A stretch of DNA of 19,597 nt, taken from positions 1 to 19,597 of the forward strand of contig DDWW01000030.1 in the NCBI GenBank assembly GCA_002347085.1, in the 5' to 3' direction. The notes below the pieces were generated by a model, which saw only the letters and a program-made list of their open reading frames with translations, was not told the origin of the DNA and searched no databases. Every line of letters begins with the position of its first letter. Position 1 is the stretch's first letter. This document shows, in pieces, positions 1-7,541 of the stretch. A program made the position numbers and the translations under genes. This stretch comes from Desulfobulbaceae bacterium UBA2276 (GTDB lineage Bacteria > Desulfobacterota > Desulfobulbia > Desulfobulbales > Desulfocapsaceae).

Positions 1-128
1 TGCAGAGACAGTGCCTCACGACCTGTTCCATACACGACTGCCGGGGTGTTTCCAGCCATCCGCAAACGCCGCATGGCACCTTTCCCAAAATCTTTTCTTA
101 CTGAAGCCGCCATTTCCTGTTGAAGCAT
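1..128 (-). CDS. rplY: 50S ribosomal protein L25 (Ctc/RplY), N-terminal part only, cut by left edge
   Basis: Reading the minus strand from an ATG at 128 gives 42 codons that run off the window edge. The translation includes VRKDFGKGAMRRLR followed by AGNTPAVVYG, the conserved N-terminal block of L25/Ctc proteins, which bind 5S rRNA in the large ribosomal subunit. The start is well supported: GGAGGA lies 5 bases upstream. It is downstream of prs on the same strand with a 183-base gap, the common prs-ctc arrangement. Whether a C-terminal CTC domain is present cannot be seen. A TATAAT box at 242-247 (minus strand) and a dyad at 264-283 suggest it also has its own promoter. Family assignment is firm despite the truncation. 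Confidence 0.9.
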   Translation of the reverse strand, partial: MLQQEMAASVRKDFGKGAMRRLRMAGNTPAVVYGTGREALSL

Positions 129-241
129 TTTGTCCTCCATCACCTTCCGGCTTCCCCTGCTCAAAGCAGACAAACACAGAATTTATTTATCTAAAAATAC
201 GATTACGCAGATCTTTCCAGACTATCAAACTATTACCGCTC

Positions 242-283
242 ATTATAGCTCAAGTATCATTCAGTCATACTTCGAACTATGAC
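242..283 (-). promoter_or_regulatory. Candidate rplY promoter with overlapping dyad
   Basis: On the minus strand a perfect TATAAT (plus coordinates 242-247) lies about 115 bases upstream of the rplY start. The -35 position has no good TTGACA match. Instead it is covered by a 20-base near-palindrome at 264-283, GTCATA-G-TTCGAA-G-TATGAC on the minus strand, with one mismatched pair. A weak -35 plus a symmetric site is compatible with an activator or operator site, but this is inference. The rest of the prs-rplY gap (129-311) holds no gene that I can support. Confidence 0.35.
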
Positions 284-311
284 CGAACGACACAGTTACA
301 CAGTTACTCAA

Positions 312-1265
312 TCACACAAAGAGCGAGGTGACTGAATCCTCATTATGAATACGATCAATGGCCTCAGCAAGAAGCTGGGACACCGACAATACTTTAATAA
401 TGTCGCAATTCAAGGCAGTTCCACGCAGGGGAATGGAATTAGTAACCACCAGCGATTGAATACATGATTTGTTCAGGCGTTCAATGGCCGGTCCTGATAA
501 TACCGGATGCGAGCAACAGGCATGCACTTCCTTGGCACCATGTTCCAGCAGGGTTGCCGCCCCATTACACAGGGTGCCTGCAGTGTCCACCATATCATCA
601 AGAAGAATAGCCACCTTACCTTTCACGTCACCAATCACGTTCATGGCCTGACATTCATTGGGGCGATCCCGCCGTTTATCAATAATGGCCAGACCGGCAT
701 CAAGCCGTTTGGCAAAGGCCCGCGTCCGTTCAACACCACCAGCATCAGGTGAGACCATGACCACGTCTGTAAATCGCTCTTTAATATATTTCAACAACAC
801 CGGAGCGGCATAGAGATGATCAACCGGAATATTAAAAAATCCCTGAATCTGCCCAGCATGAAGATCCATGCACAAAACCCGACGCACCCCCACTACCGTA
901 AGCATTTCAGCTACGACTTTGGCTGAAATCGGCACCCGAGGCGCCACCTTTCGATCCTGACGCGCATAACCATAATAAGGAATTACCGCCGTTATCCGGC
1001 GGGCCGAGGCGCGACGCAAGGCATCAACCATAAGTACCAGCTCCATCAAATTATCATTGACCGGGGTGCAGGTTGGTTGTACCACATAGACGTCATCGCC
1101 ACGGACATTCTCTTTGATCTCAACAAAGGTCTCACCGTCACTGAATTTTCTCACATCCGCTTCCGACAGGGGACGATCCAGAAATCCAGCAATCTCACGA
1201 GCCATTTGCGGATGGGCATTGCCGGAAAATATCTTCAGGTCTTTGGGCATAATATTTTTTTTCAC
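312..1265 (-). CDS. prs: Ribose-phosphate pyrophosphokinase (PRPP synthetase)
   Basis: Makes 5-phosphoribosyl-1-pyrophosphate from ribose 5-phosphate and ATP in the cytoplasm, feeding purine, pyrimidine, histidine, tryptophan and NAD synthesis. The 317-residue length is normal for class I PRPP synthetases. Visible motifs are the ATP-binding RQDRK (102-106), the LHAGQIQGFF block (135-144), the DKRRDRPN flexible-loop segment (about 196-203) and the PRPP-binding loop DDMVDTAGT (223-231). The longest frame starts with GTG at 1265. An ATG at 1250 (MPKDLKIFSG) would remove five residues and also fits the family; neither has a convincing Shine-Dalgarno site, so the start is uncertain. It sits between tRNA-Gln (upstream) and rplY (downstream) on one strand, so cotranscription is likely. 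Confidence 0.96.
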   Translation of the reverse strand: MKKNIMPKDLKIFSGNAHPQMAREIAGFLDRPLSEADVRKFSDGETFVEIKENVRGDDVYVVQPTCTPVNDNLMELVLMVDALRRASARRITAVIPYYGYARQDRKVAPRVPISAKVVAEMLTVVGVRRVLCMDLHAGQIQGFFNIPVDHLYAAPVLLKYIKERFTDVVMVSPDAGGVERTRAFAKRLDAGLAIIDKRRDRPNECQAMNVIGDVKGKVAILLDDMVDTAGTLCNGAATLLEHGAKEVHACCSHPVLSGPAIERLNKSCIQSLVVTNSIPLRGTALNCDIIKVLSVSQLLAEAIDRIHNEDSVTSLFV

Positions 1266-1307
1266 ACTTAAGGTAAAAAGGGAGTTAGATGACCCGAGCT
1301 GTTTTCA

Positions 1308-1382
1308 TGGCTGGGGTGGAAGGGATCGAACCTACGAATGCCGGGATCAAAACCCGGTGCCTTACCGCTTGGCGACACCCCA
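1308..1382 (-). tRNA. tRNA-Gln (anticodon UUG)
   Basis: The minus strand folds into a cloverleaf. The acceptor stem TGGGGTG pairs with CACCCCA, followed by discriminator G and an encoded CCA (1308-1310). The anticodon stem CCGGG/CCCGG encloses the seven-base loop TTTTGAT, with TTG at positions 34-36, reading CAA (and by wobble CAG) glutamine codons. The T-arm contains GGTTCGATCC. Total length is 75 bases including CCA. Its 5' base directly abuts the stop codon of ispE, so it is probably processed from an ispE-tRNA-prs transcript. Confidence 0.95.
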
Positions 1383-2267
1383 TCACACAGGTTGAGTCAC
1401 AAAAACTTTTACACCATTTTGCTGTTGGAATACACAAACAGCCTGCCGCACAGACGCTGACACCCTGCCGTCTTCATGAGGAAAAACCCCGAAAACAGTG
1501 GGGCCACTTCCCGACATCAAGACCGAAGAGGCTCCCAGATCAAGAAGTGCTTGTTTTAACGCCGCTATTTCAGGATATAACGCAAGCGTCACCTGTTCCA
1601 GATCATTGACTCCCACTTCCGAGACAACGCAATCCAATTTTTTTCGAGAATCACATAATTTAGAATCTTTGGCCGCCCTTGTCAATGCATATTTTTCATA
1701 AACCCAACGCGTTGATACGGAAAAACCGGGATTCACCAAAACGACACTGCAATCTGTGAGGGACGGCACCACGCTCATTTGGTCACCGATCCCTGCCGCC
1801 CGAACAGCACTGTGATCTGTCACGAAAAAGGGAACATCGGCCCCTAATGGCCGGGCCAGATCGATAAGCACGGACGTTGAAAAGCCAGCCCCCAACAACC
1901 GGTTCAGCCCGGTAAGAACGGCCCCGGCATCACTGCTGCCACCCCCAAGTCCGGCTGCAACCGGAATGCGCTTTTCCAGGACAATATCAATCCCCACCCT
2001 TTCACCGGCCCATATCCCCAGAAAGGCCTCGGCCGCCCGCCAGACGATATTGGAACTATCTTCCGGCAGCCCGGAGTCAGGACATCGCAGAACGATCCCG
2101 GGGGTATCCGTTGCTGTAAGCGTGACCAGATCGCAGAGATCCAGTTTCTGCATGACGGTATCCAGATCGTGATACCCATCAGGGCGTCGCCTGAGAATCC
2201 GCAGAGACAGATTCACCTTGGCTGGTGCCCGCAAGACAAGAGAGGTTCCAGAACTTACCAATACCAA
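1383..2267 (-). CDS. ispE: 4-diphosphocytidyl-2-C-methyl-D-erythritol kinase (IspE)
   Basis: GHMP-family kinase that phosphorylates CDP-methylerythritol in the MEP pathway of isoprenoid synthesis. The 294 residues match the family. Visible are the substrate-site PAKVNLSL near the N terminus (Lys17, equivalent to the conserved Lys), the GHMP ATP loop PVAAGLGGGSSDA (102-114), the GADVPFF block with conserved Asp144, and the C-terminal MSGSGPTVFG motif. The start is TTG at 2267, supported by a GAGG about 7-8 bases upstream. The stop codon touches the 5' end of tRNA-Gln with no spacer. It lies 46 bases downstream of the DUF1844 gene on the same strand. Confidence 0.95.
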   Translation of the reverse strand: MVLVSSGTSLVLRAPAKVNLSLRILRRRPDGYHDLDTVMQKLDLCDLVTLTATDTPGIVLRCPDSGLPEDSSNIVWRAAEAFLGIWAGERVGIDIVLEKRIPVAAGLGGGSSDAGAVLTGLNRLLGAGFSTSVLIDLARPLGADVPFFVTDHSAVRAAGIGDQMSVVPSLTDCSVVLVNPGFSVSTRWVYEKYALTRAAKDSKLCDSRKKLDCVVSEVGVNDLEQVTLALYPEIAALKQALLDLGASSVLMSGSGPTVFGVFPHEDGRVSASVRQAVCVFQQQNGVKVFVTQPV

Positions 2268-2313
2268 TCTTTCACCTCAATCAAGGTGCCGAGACCTCAC
2301 CTTAACAGTCCCC

Positions 2314-2634
2314 TTACCTCTTCACAGAATTGACAAAACGCATCTTCACATCATAAAGAATACCCTTCAGCATCCCCTCCTCATCCGAGGTTAGGTTGCC
2401 CTTGGTCTTGTCCTGCAACAACATCAAGGTATCAATCCCATGCCGGGCCAGATCGTGATCAATCTGTTTCTTGCCCGTCACCGGATCACCAATCTCTCCC
2501 AGATGATAGAGCACCGAGGTATTCAGGGACATGATGAAGGCAGGAAAGGTCACATTGGGCATAACGCATTTCCCATTTTTATCGGGAACCTTTCCCTCTC
2601 CACACGGACAACATTGCTCTTTTTGTTCATCCAT
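2314..2634 (-). CDS. DUF1844 family protein with cysteine-rich N terminus
   Basis: A 106-residue protein whose core (about residues 28-104) reads like DUF1844: FPAFIMSLNTSVLYHLGE, then IGDPVTG, a central helix with HGIDTLMLLQDKTKGNLT, and a closing acidic helix. Function of the family is unknown. Unusual here is the N-terminal extension, with Cys8, Cys9, Cys11 and Cys23 and the pattern CCPCGEGKVPDKNGKC, which could bind a metal. It lies between serA and ispE on the same strand with gaps of about 48 and 46 bases, so it is probably part of that transcription unit. The ATG at 2634 lacks a strong Shine-Dalgarno site. No signal peptide or membrane segment is seen. Confidence 0.85.
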   Translation of the reverse strand: MDEQKEQCCPCGEGKVPDKNGKCVMPNVTFPAFIMSLNTSVLYHLGEIGDPVTGKKQIDHDLARHGIDTLMLLQDKTKGNLTSDEEGMLKGILYDVKMRFVNSVKR

Positions 2635-2682
2635 AGTGATAATCCGACTTCAGGTTAATGTATCAAGCCCGGCAAGGCCTTA

Positions 2683-4278
2683 TTATTTATAGTTCACCAT
2701 CTCCAGGGCAATAGCCCCGTCGATATAACTCAGGGCCTGCACTTGAGTCAGCAACTCCTTAGAGATCGGGATATTAGTATTAAGGAAGATAACATTCTGC
2801 TCACTGGCCTCTTCACGACCCACTGTCATCCGGGAGATATTGACACCGGCCTTGCCTAAAGTGGTACCAAGATCACCAATAACTCCGGGAACGTCCTTAT
2901 TATAGACGAGAAGCATGGGGCCGGCAGGAAGCGCCTCCAGACGGAAGGCATTCAAACGCACCAATCGTGGCTCTTTTTTACCAAAGACAGTCCCAACCAG
3001 GACGTTTTCGCCCTCACTGGTCTTGACCTTGACGGTCAGGGTATTGGTAAAATCATCCGATTGTCCGGTGCGAGACTCGACCACCCTGATCCCTCGCTCG
3101 CGGGCAATAACCGGGGCGTTGACGTAGTTGACCGCATCCTGAAGGATGGGGGTGAACAAACCTTTGAGGAAGGCCACGGTAATGGGACTGGTGTTCATAT
3201 CCGCCAGTTCGCCACTGTATTCAATACTCACATCCTGCACGCTTCCTTTGGCAATCTGCATATGCAGGGAACCAAGCATCTCGCCAAGGTTGATATAGGG
3301 ACCAACCTGAGCCAACACATCACCGCTGACTGAAGGCACATTCACCGCGTTGGCAATAACCCCGGTTTTCAGGTAATCAGCCACCTGCTCGGCAATGGTC
3401 AGGGCCACGTTTTCCTGGGCCTCACTGGTAGATGCGCCAAGATGCGGGGTACAGATAAAATTATCCAAGCCCAGCATCGGGCAGTTTTCCATATTGGTTG
3501 GCTCCACCGCATAAACATCGAGGGCCGCACCCGCAATCTCGCCATCAACCAGGGCCTTGTACAGGGCCTCTTCGTCGCAGACTCCACCTCGTGCGCAATC
3601 AATAAACATGGCATCTTTCTTCATATTCTTGAAGAACTCTGTGGAAAGGACCTTGTCCGTTTCTTTGGTGAGCGGCACATGAACGGTGATATAATCAGAA
3701 CGCTTGGCCAGATCTTCCAGGCTGACCAACTCCACGCCCAACTTGTCCACCAGGTCTTTGGGCATATGAGGATCATAGGCAATAACCTTCATCCGCAAGC
3801 CCTGGGCCCGGTTGGCGACGATAGCACCGATCCGGCCAATACCGAAGATCCCCAGGGTCTTACCCGTCACCTCACGACCCATGAAACTCTTTTTCTCCCA
3901 TTTTCCAGCCTTCATTGAGGCGGTTGCCTGGGGGATATTTCGCGACAGTGACATCATCATGGCAATGGCATGTTCGGCAGCGGTGGTGGCATTGCCATCA
4001 GGGGCGTTCATGACCACAATCCCTTTCTGGCTGGCGGCCGGAATATCCACATTATCAAGACCAATCCCGGCACGTCCCACGACCCGCAATTTTCCAGCGG
4101 CGGCAATAATCTCAGCGGTCACCTTGGTGGCGCTGCGAATCACCAGACCATCGTAATTGCCGATAATCTTTTTCAACTCTTCCGGGGGCAGACCGGTATT
4201 GATATCAACTTCCAGACCGGCATCACGGAGAATCTGGGCTCCAGCCGGAGACAGATTGTCACTAATCAATACTTTCAT
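2683..4278 (-). CDS. serA: D-3-phosphoglycerate dehydrogenase, long ACT-domain form
   Basis: Oxidises 3-phosphoglycerate to 3-phosphohydroxypyruvate with NAD, the first step of phosphorylated serine synthesis. At 531 residues it is the long form: N-terminal substrate domain, Rossmann NAD domain with GIFGIGRIG (143-151), an allosteric substrate-binding domain (about 310-450) and a C-terminal ACT domain (about 455-531) expected to bind serine for feedback control. Catalytic residues are visible: Arg230 in CARGGVCDEEAL, Glu259 in AVEP and His279 in CTPHLGAST. The ATG at 4278 is preceded by GAGGAG at 6 bases. Upstream is a 376-base non-coding, AT-rich stretch that should hold its promoter, so it probably heads the minus-strand operon. 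Confidence 0.97.
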   Translation of the reverse strand: MKVLISDNLSPAGAQILRDAGLEVDINTGLPPEELKKIIGNYDGLVIRSATKVTAEIIAAAGKLRVVGRAGIGLDNVDIPAASQKGIVVMNAPDGNATTAAEHAIAMMMSLSRNIPQATASMKAGKWEKKSFMGREVTGKTLGIFGIGRIGAIVANRAQGLRMKVIAYDPHMPKDLVDKLGVELVSLEDLAKRSDYITVHVPLTKETDKVLSTEFFKNMKKDAMFIDCARGGVCDEEALYKALVDGEIAGAALDVYAVEPTNMENCPMLGLDNFICTPHLGASTSEAQENVALTIAEQVADYLKTGVIANAVNVPSVSGDVLAQVGPYINLGEMLGSLHMQIAKGSVQDVSIEYSGELADMNTSPITVAFLKGLFTPILQDAVNYVNAPVIARERGIRVVESRTGQSDDFTNTLTVKVKTSEGENVLVGTVFGKKEPRLVRLNAFRLEALPAGPMLLVYNKDVPGVIGDLGTTLGKAGVNISRMTVGREEASEQNVIFLNTNIPISKELLTQVQALSYIDGAIALEMVNYK

Positions 4279-4654
4279 TTTTACTCCTCACAAATGTCAT
4301 AAGAAAATTACAAATAAATCATAAATAATTCATAAGATGAATTTATTTATGGATCAACCCTATGGAGTACCAGTAAAAAAATTACACGGACAAAATTTCA
4401 CAAAAAGAGAAATACTATACAAGCTTCAACCACAGAGAACAACAAAAAATACAAATAAACAAAACGCATTTCAGGGATCAACACACCCCACAGGGAGAAA
4501 ATTCACGATTCCCTTTACCCGTCCGAAAATACAAGGGGGCTAAGCCGTCGTTCAGGTAAGCGAAGACTCTGAAAATAATCCCGCTGTTGCAATGTTATTA
4601 ACGGCCATTAACCACAAAACAACGGAAATGCGGCACATATTTTCCCGAGCAACA
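4279..4654. other. AT-rich non-coding gap between tatC and serA
   Basis: No open frame here looks like a gene. The serA-proximal half is strongly AT-rich and holds a candidate minus-strand promoter (see the separate entry). Around 4511-4537 a CCCTT/AAGGG hairpin with a 17-base loop can form, next to GGCTAAGCC at 4538-4546. The 4500-4580 stretch is more GC-rich than the rest and might be a remnant of a mobile element or a structured leader. I recognise no known riboswitch, T-box or insertion sequence end. Confidence 0.5.
4329..4357 (-). promoter_or_regulatory. Candidate serA promoter
   Basis: On the minus strand TTGATC (4352-4357) and TATGAA (4329-4334) are separated by exactly 17 bases, each matching 4 of 6 consensus positions of a sigma-70 promoter. 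The -10 would be about 50 bases upstream of the serA ATG. The region is very AT-rich, so chance matches are likely. Confidence 0.35.
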
Positions 4655-5496
4655 CTATCCTTCGGCATCTTCCTTTTCCACCACGCTCACTTCCGACTGA
4701 AAACTGACAAACCCCTTGCGACCAAAGAGCCACACCGCAACAATACTGACCTCATACAAGACCATTAAGGGCACCGCCATCATCAACTGATTGACGATAT
4801 CCGGGGTGGGAGTCAGGATAGCTGCGACAATAAAATTGATGAGAATAGCATACTTGCGATGACGGTTCAAAAAAGCGAGATTCACCACGCCAATCTTGGC
4901 CAGAAAGACCATCAGCACCGGCATCTCAAAGATGACCCCAAAGGCAATTAACAGGCGCAGGGCCAGGGAAAAATATTCGCTGACCGCCGGCAGTGACATC
5001 AAAAATTCGTTACTGTAGCCCACCAAGAAACGAAAGGCCGGCGGAAAGACGACAAAATAGCCGAAGGCCGCACCACTCAAAAAACAGAGGGAGGAAAGAA
5101 AGGAAAAGGGAAGCAGCACGCGCTTCTCATGTTTATAGAGACCTGGGGCCAGAAAACGCCAGATCTGATAGAAGATAACCGGAGAGGCCAGCAACAGGCC
5201 ACAGACCACGGCGAGCTTTAGATAAAAAAAAACCCTTCCTGGTACGAGGTAAAGATCAGCGATGAGCCTTGAGGCAGGACATCCGTGAGTGGTTTGAAGA
5301 ACCAGACCCCAATGGCCTCTATATAACCATAAGAGCCGGCAAAACCAGCAACAACAGCAACAAGAGAGATAACAAGACAGGAGCGCAGGTCACGCAGATG
5401 ATCCGTCAGGGACTGGGCGTTGAATTGCTCCTCCGTTGCCCCGTCAAGCTGTGCAGGAGCTTCGATCTGTTCAGAGAGATTATGCTGTTCCGTCAT
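4655..5496 (-). pseudogene. tatC: tatC, Sec-independent translocase subunit, interrupted by a -1 base frameshift in a T9 tract
   Basis: TatC is the multi-spanning receptor that recognises twin-arginine signal peptides. The first 92 codons (ATG at 5496) carry the N-terminal HLRDLR motif, TM1 and SLIFTSYQEGFFF, then stop at 5218. The remainder (from about 5215 to 4655) continues in another frame with the canonical GLLLASPVIFYQIWRFLAPG and a TPTPDIVNQ segment near the last TM helices. On the coding strand the break falls in nine T residues (plus coordinates 5224-5232). Ten T residues would give EGFFFYLKLAVVCGLLLASP, an intact protein of about 280 residues. It could be a real mutation, an assembly indel, or a gene rescued by transcriptional slippage or -1 frameshifting. 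No tatA or tatB is adjacent. Confidence 0.85.
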
Positions 5497-5554
5497 TGCT
5501 GTTCTTGCTCTTCTTGCCTTTCAGTGCTATCATGATGCCGCTATACAGATAGCT

Positions 5555-5568
5555 TGACAGTACTGTTA
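5555..5568. promoter_or_regulatory. Palindromic site in the tatC/ldt divergent gap
   Basis: TGACAGTACTGTTA contains a perfect 10-base palindrome, ACAGTACTGT (5557-5566), located between two divergently transcribed genes. A TTGACA overlaps it on the plus strand (5554-5559), but no good -10 lies 16-18 bases downstream. It could be an operator for either gene; the regulator is unknown. Confidence 0.25.
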
Positions 5569-5683
5569 GGGATAAAATCGTCGATAGTATTTGTCGATAT
5601 TGAGGTTCCACCCACACTCTTTCTTCCTGCATTACATACCACTCACAACCTCTCTTTGCAACCCATTCAACCAAGGCCCAAGA

Positions 5684-7393
5684 TTGCAGAAAATACCACT
5701 TTTTTTCCTTTTTTTTCCCTGCCTGATTTGCGCCTTCCTTCTTGCTCCCCTCACCGGGATTGCCTCGCCTGATACCACGTCCCCCGAGCAATTGCATCTC
5801 GCCCTTAGCGAGACAATGCGAAAAATTCAACCACCCCTTGCTGAACCTGATGTCAATCAAACAATAAAAAAACCGGCCACGATCAACGACTGGCTGAACG
5901 CCATCTACGACACCGCAAATTTGCAGCCCATCTGGGTAACCACCACTGGCCCAGGCAAAAAGGCGGAGATACTGCTTGCGGCCTTACAAAATTCCAGCAA
6001 TGACGGTCTGGTTCCCGAACACTACCAAGTAAGCCGGATCACCTCTCTCTGGCAAAGCAAGGCCCCGGACAAGCTGATCGAATTAGACTCCCTGCTCACC
6101 ACGGCCCTGGTCATGTATGGTCACGATGCCCAATATGGCCGTGCCGACTCGGGAAAAAACAACCCTGTTCTCAGGGAAAAAAGTGAAGACGCTTTGGCCT
6201 TTAACGGGCTGACCCTGGCGCAAACCGCCCTGTCCTCTCCCGACTTCACGCAATTTCTGACCAGCCTGTTCCCCCCTCATAAATACTATAAAAATCTACG
6301 AGCAGCCCTGCCGCATTATCAAGCCTTGGATGCAGCCGGGGGATGGCCCTCGGTCGCATCGGGTAAATCCATCCATCCGGGAGAACAGGAGGCCAGGATA
6401 CCGGCTATACGCACACGATTGCAGAGAGAAGGTTTTCTCCAATCAACAACGCCTGACAGCCCTGTTTATGACGAGCCCTTGGTCCAGGCCATCACCTCTT
6501 TTCAGCGTCGCCATGGGCTGACCGACGATGGCGTGATCGGCCAGAACACCATCGCCGCCATGAACATTCCCGCCCACAACAAAGTCAGACAGATTATTCT
6601 CAATCTTGAACGCTGGCGCTGGGAGGCCCATGATCTTGGGCAAAAATACATACTGGTTGATATTGCCGGATTTACCCTGGAAGGAATTGCCGACGATACA
6701 GTTATTCTGGAAATGCCGGTGGTAGTTGGGGCCCTGCACCACGAAACGCCGATCTTCAGTGACCAGATTGAATATATGGATTTGAATCCCTACTGGAATA
6801 TCCCCGTCAAGATTGCTCGTGATGAAATGCTGGATGAATTAAAAAAGAACCCCAACTATCTCAACGCCAAGCATATCCGCCTCTTTAGTGACCAAACATC
6901 TGAAGCCAGCGAGATCAATCCCGGCTCGCTCAACTGGAACCATGTCAGCCCTCAAAAAATGAGTCAGTTCAAATTACGTCAAGATCCAGGCAAATGGAAT
7001 GCCCTGGGGGCCATAAAATTTATCTTCCCCAACAGCTTTAGTGTCTATATGCATGACACCCCGGCCCAGTCCCTCTTCAAACGTTCCAACCGGGCCTTCA
7101 GTCATGGTTGCATTCGCCTGGGGAGCCCTCTCAAGCTGGCTGAATTTCTCATGGGAGGCGCCGAAAAAGGTTGGCCCCCCGAACGTTTCAAGGGGATTAT
7201 AGACACTGGCACCCGCACCATTATCCGCCTGCCTGAACCCCTGCCGGTCCATATCACCTACCAGACCGTCAAGAGCGACCAGGACGGCACGATCTTTTTT
7301 TATCCCGACATCTACAATCGTGACCAACAGCTTGAAAAGCTACTTTTCAAGGAAGAAATAGAAGATGCAAGGAATATCCAGCCTTCCCCCTGA
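5684..7393 (+). CDS. LdtD/YcbB-like L,D-transpeptidase
   Basis: Periplasmic enzyme expected to make 3-3 (mDap-mDap) peptidoglycan crosslinks. Numbered from the TTG at 5684, the protein has 569 residues: a signal peptide MQKIPLFFLFFPCLICAF with a following ALA-type site near residue 27, a long N-terminal scaffold, a peptidoglycan-binding repeat (FQRRHGLTDDGVIGQNTI, about 270-290) and a YkuD catalytic domain with HDTPAQSLFKRSNRAFSHGCIRL, catalytic Cys476. These features and the length match the YcbB subfamily. The frame is open back to a TTG at 5591, but that adds 31 residues with no signal-like character. The TTG at 5684 has AAGG 7 bases upstream and places the hydrophobic leader at the N terminus. 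Its neighbour is a MepK-like endopeptidase, as in E. coli ycbB-ycbK. Confidence 0.92.
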   Translation: MQKIPLFFLFFPCLICAFLLAPLTGIASPDTTSPEQLHLALSETMRKIQPPLAEPDVNQTIKKPATINDWLNAIYDTANLQPIWVTTTGPGKKAEILLAALQNSSNDGLVPEHYQVSRITSLWQSKAPDKLIELDSLLTTALVMYGHDAQYGRADSGKNNPVLREKSEDALAFNGLTLAQTALSSPDFTQFLTSLFPPHKYYKNLRAALPHYQALDAAGGWPSVASGKSIHPGEQEARIPAIRTRLQREGFLQSTTPDSPVYDEPLVQAITSFQRRHGLTDDGVIGQNTIAAMNIPAHNKVRQIILNLERWRWEAHDLGQKYILVDIAGFTLEGIADDTVILEMPVVVGALHHETPIFSDQIEYMDLNPYWNIPVKIARDEMLDELKKNPNYLNAKHIRLFSDQTSEASEINPGSLNWNHVSPQKMSQFKLRQDPGKWNALGAIKFIFPNSFSVYMHDTPAQSLFKRSNRAFSHGCIRLGSPLKLAEFLMGGAEKGWPPERFKGIIDTGTRTIIRLPEPLPVHITYQTVKSDQDGTIFFYPDIYNRDQQLEKLLFKEEIEDARNIQPSP

Positions 7394-7401
7394 CGTCTTG
7401 G

Positions 7402-7431
7402 TTGACACGATGGTCGTTTTTGGGGTACAAA
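7402..7431 (+). promoter_or_regulatory. Candidate promoter upstream of the MepK-like gene
   Basis: TTGACA (7402-7407) and TACAAA (7426-7431) are separated by 18 bases, directly after the transpeptidase stop codon. A transcript would have a leader of about 105 bases before the ATG at 7542. The -35 is a perfect match; the -10 matches 4 of 6. The gene may equally be read through from the transpeptidase. Confidence 0.35.
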
Positions 7432-7541
7432 TCAGTTTTTTGTTTCTTTATATCTCCTGAGTGATAAAAGAAATCACCATGAGGTGAAAATCAATTCCAA
7501 AACCAAATACAACAACATAACAAGCAGATACCTAATACCCT

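Noticed and set aside
11..331. A 106-codon plus-strand frame at the left edge
   Set aside because: It is antisense to the rplY start and then runs through the non-coding prs-rplY gap; no motif or ribosome binding site.
4500..4580. Possible riboswitch or insertion-sequence remnant upstream of serA
   Set aside because: It has short inverted repeats and shifted base composition, but no recognisable aptamer core, transposase fragment or target duplication.
5480..5860. A 126-codon minus-strand frame just upstream of tatC, considered as tatA/tatB
   Set aside because: It has no N-terminal TM helix plus amphipathic helix as in TatA/TatB, and it overlaps the transpeptidase signal peptide region on the other strand.
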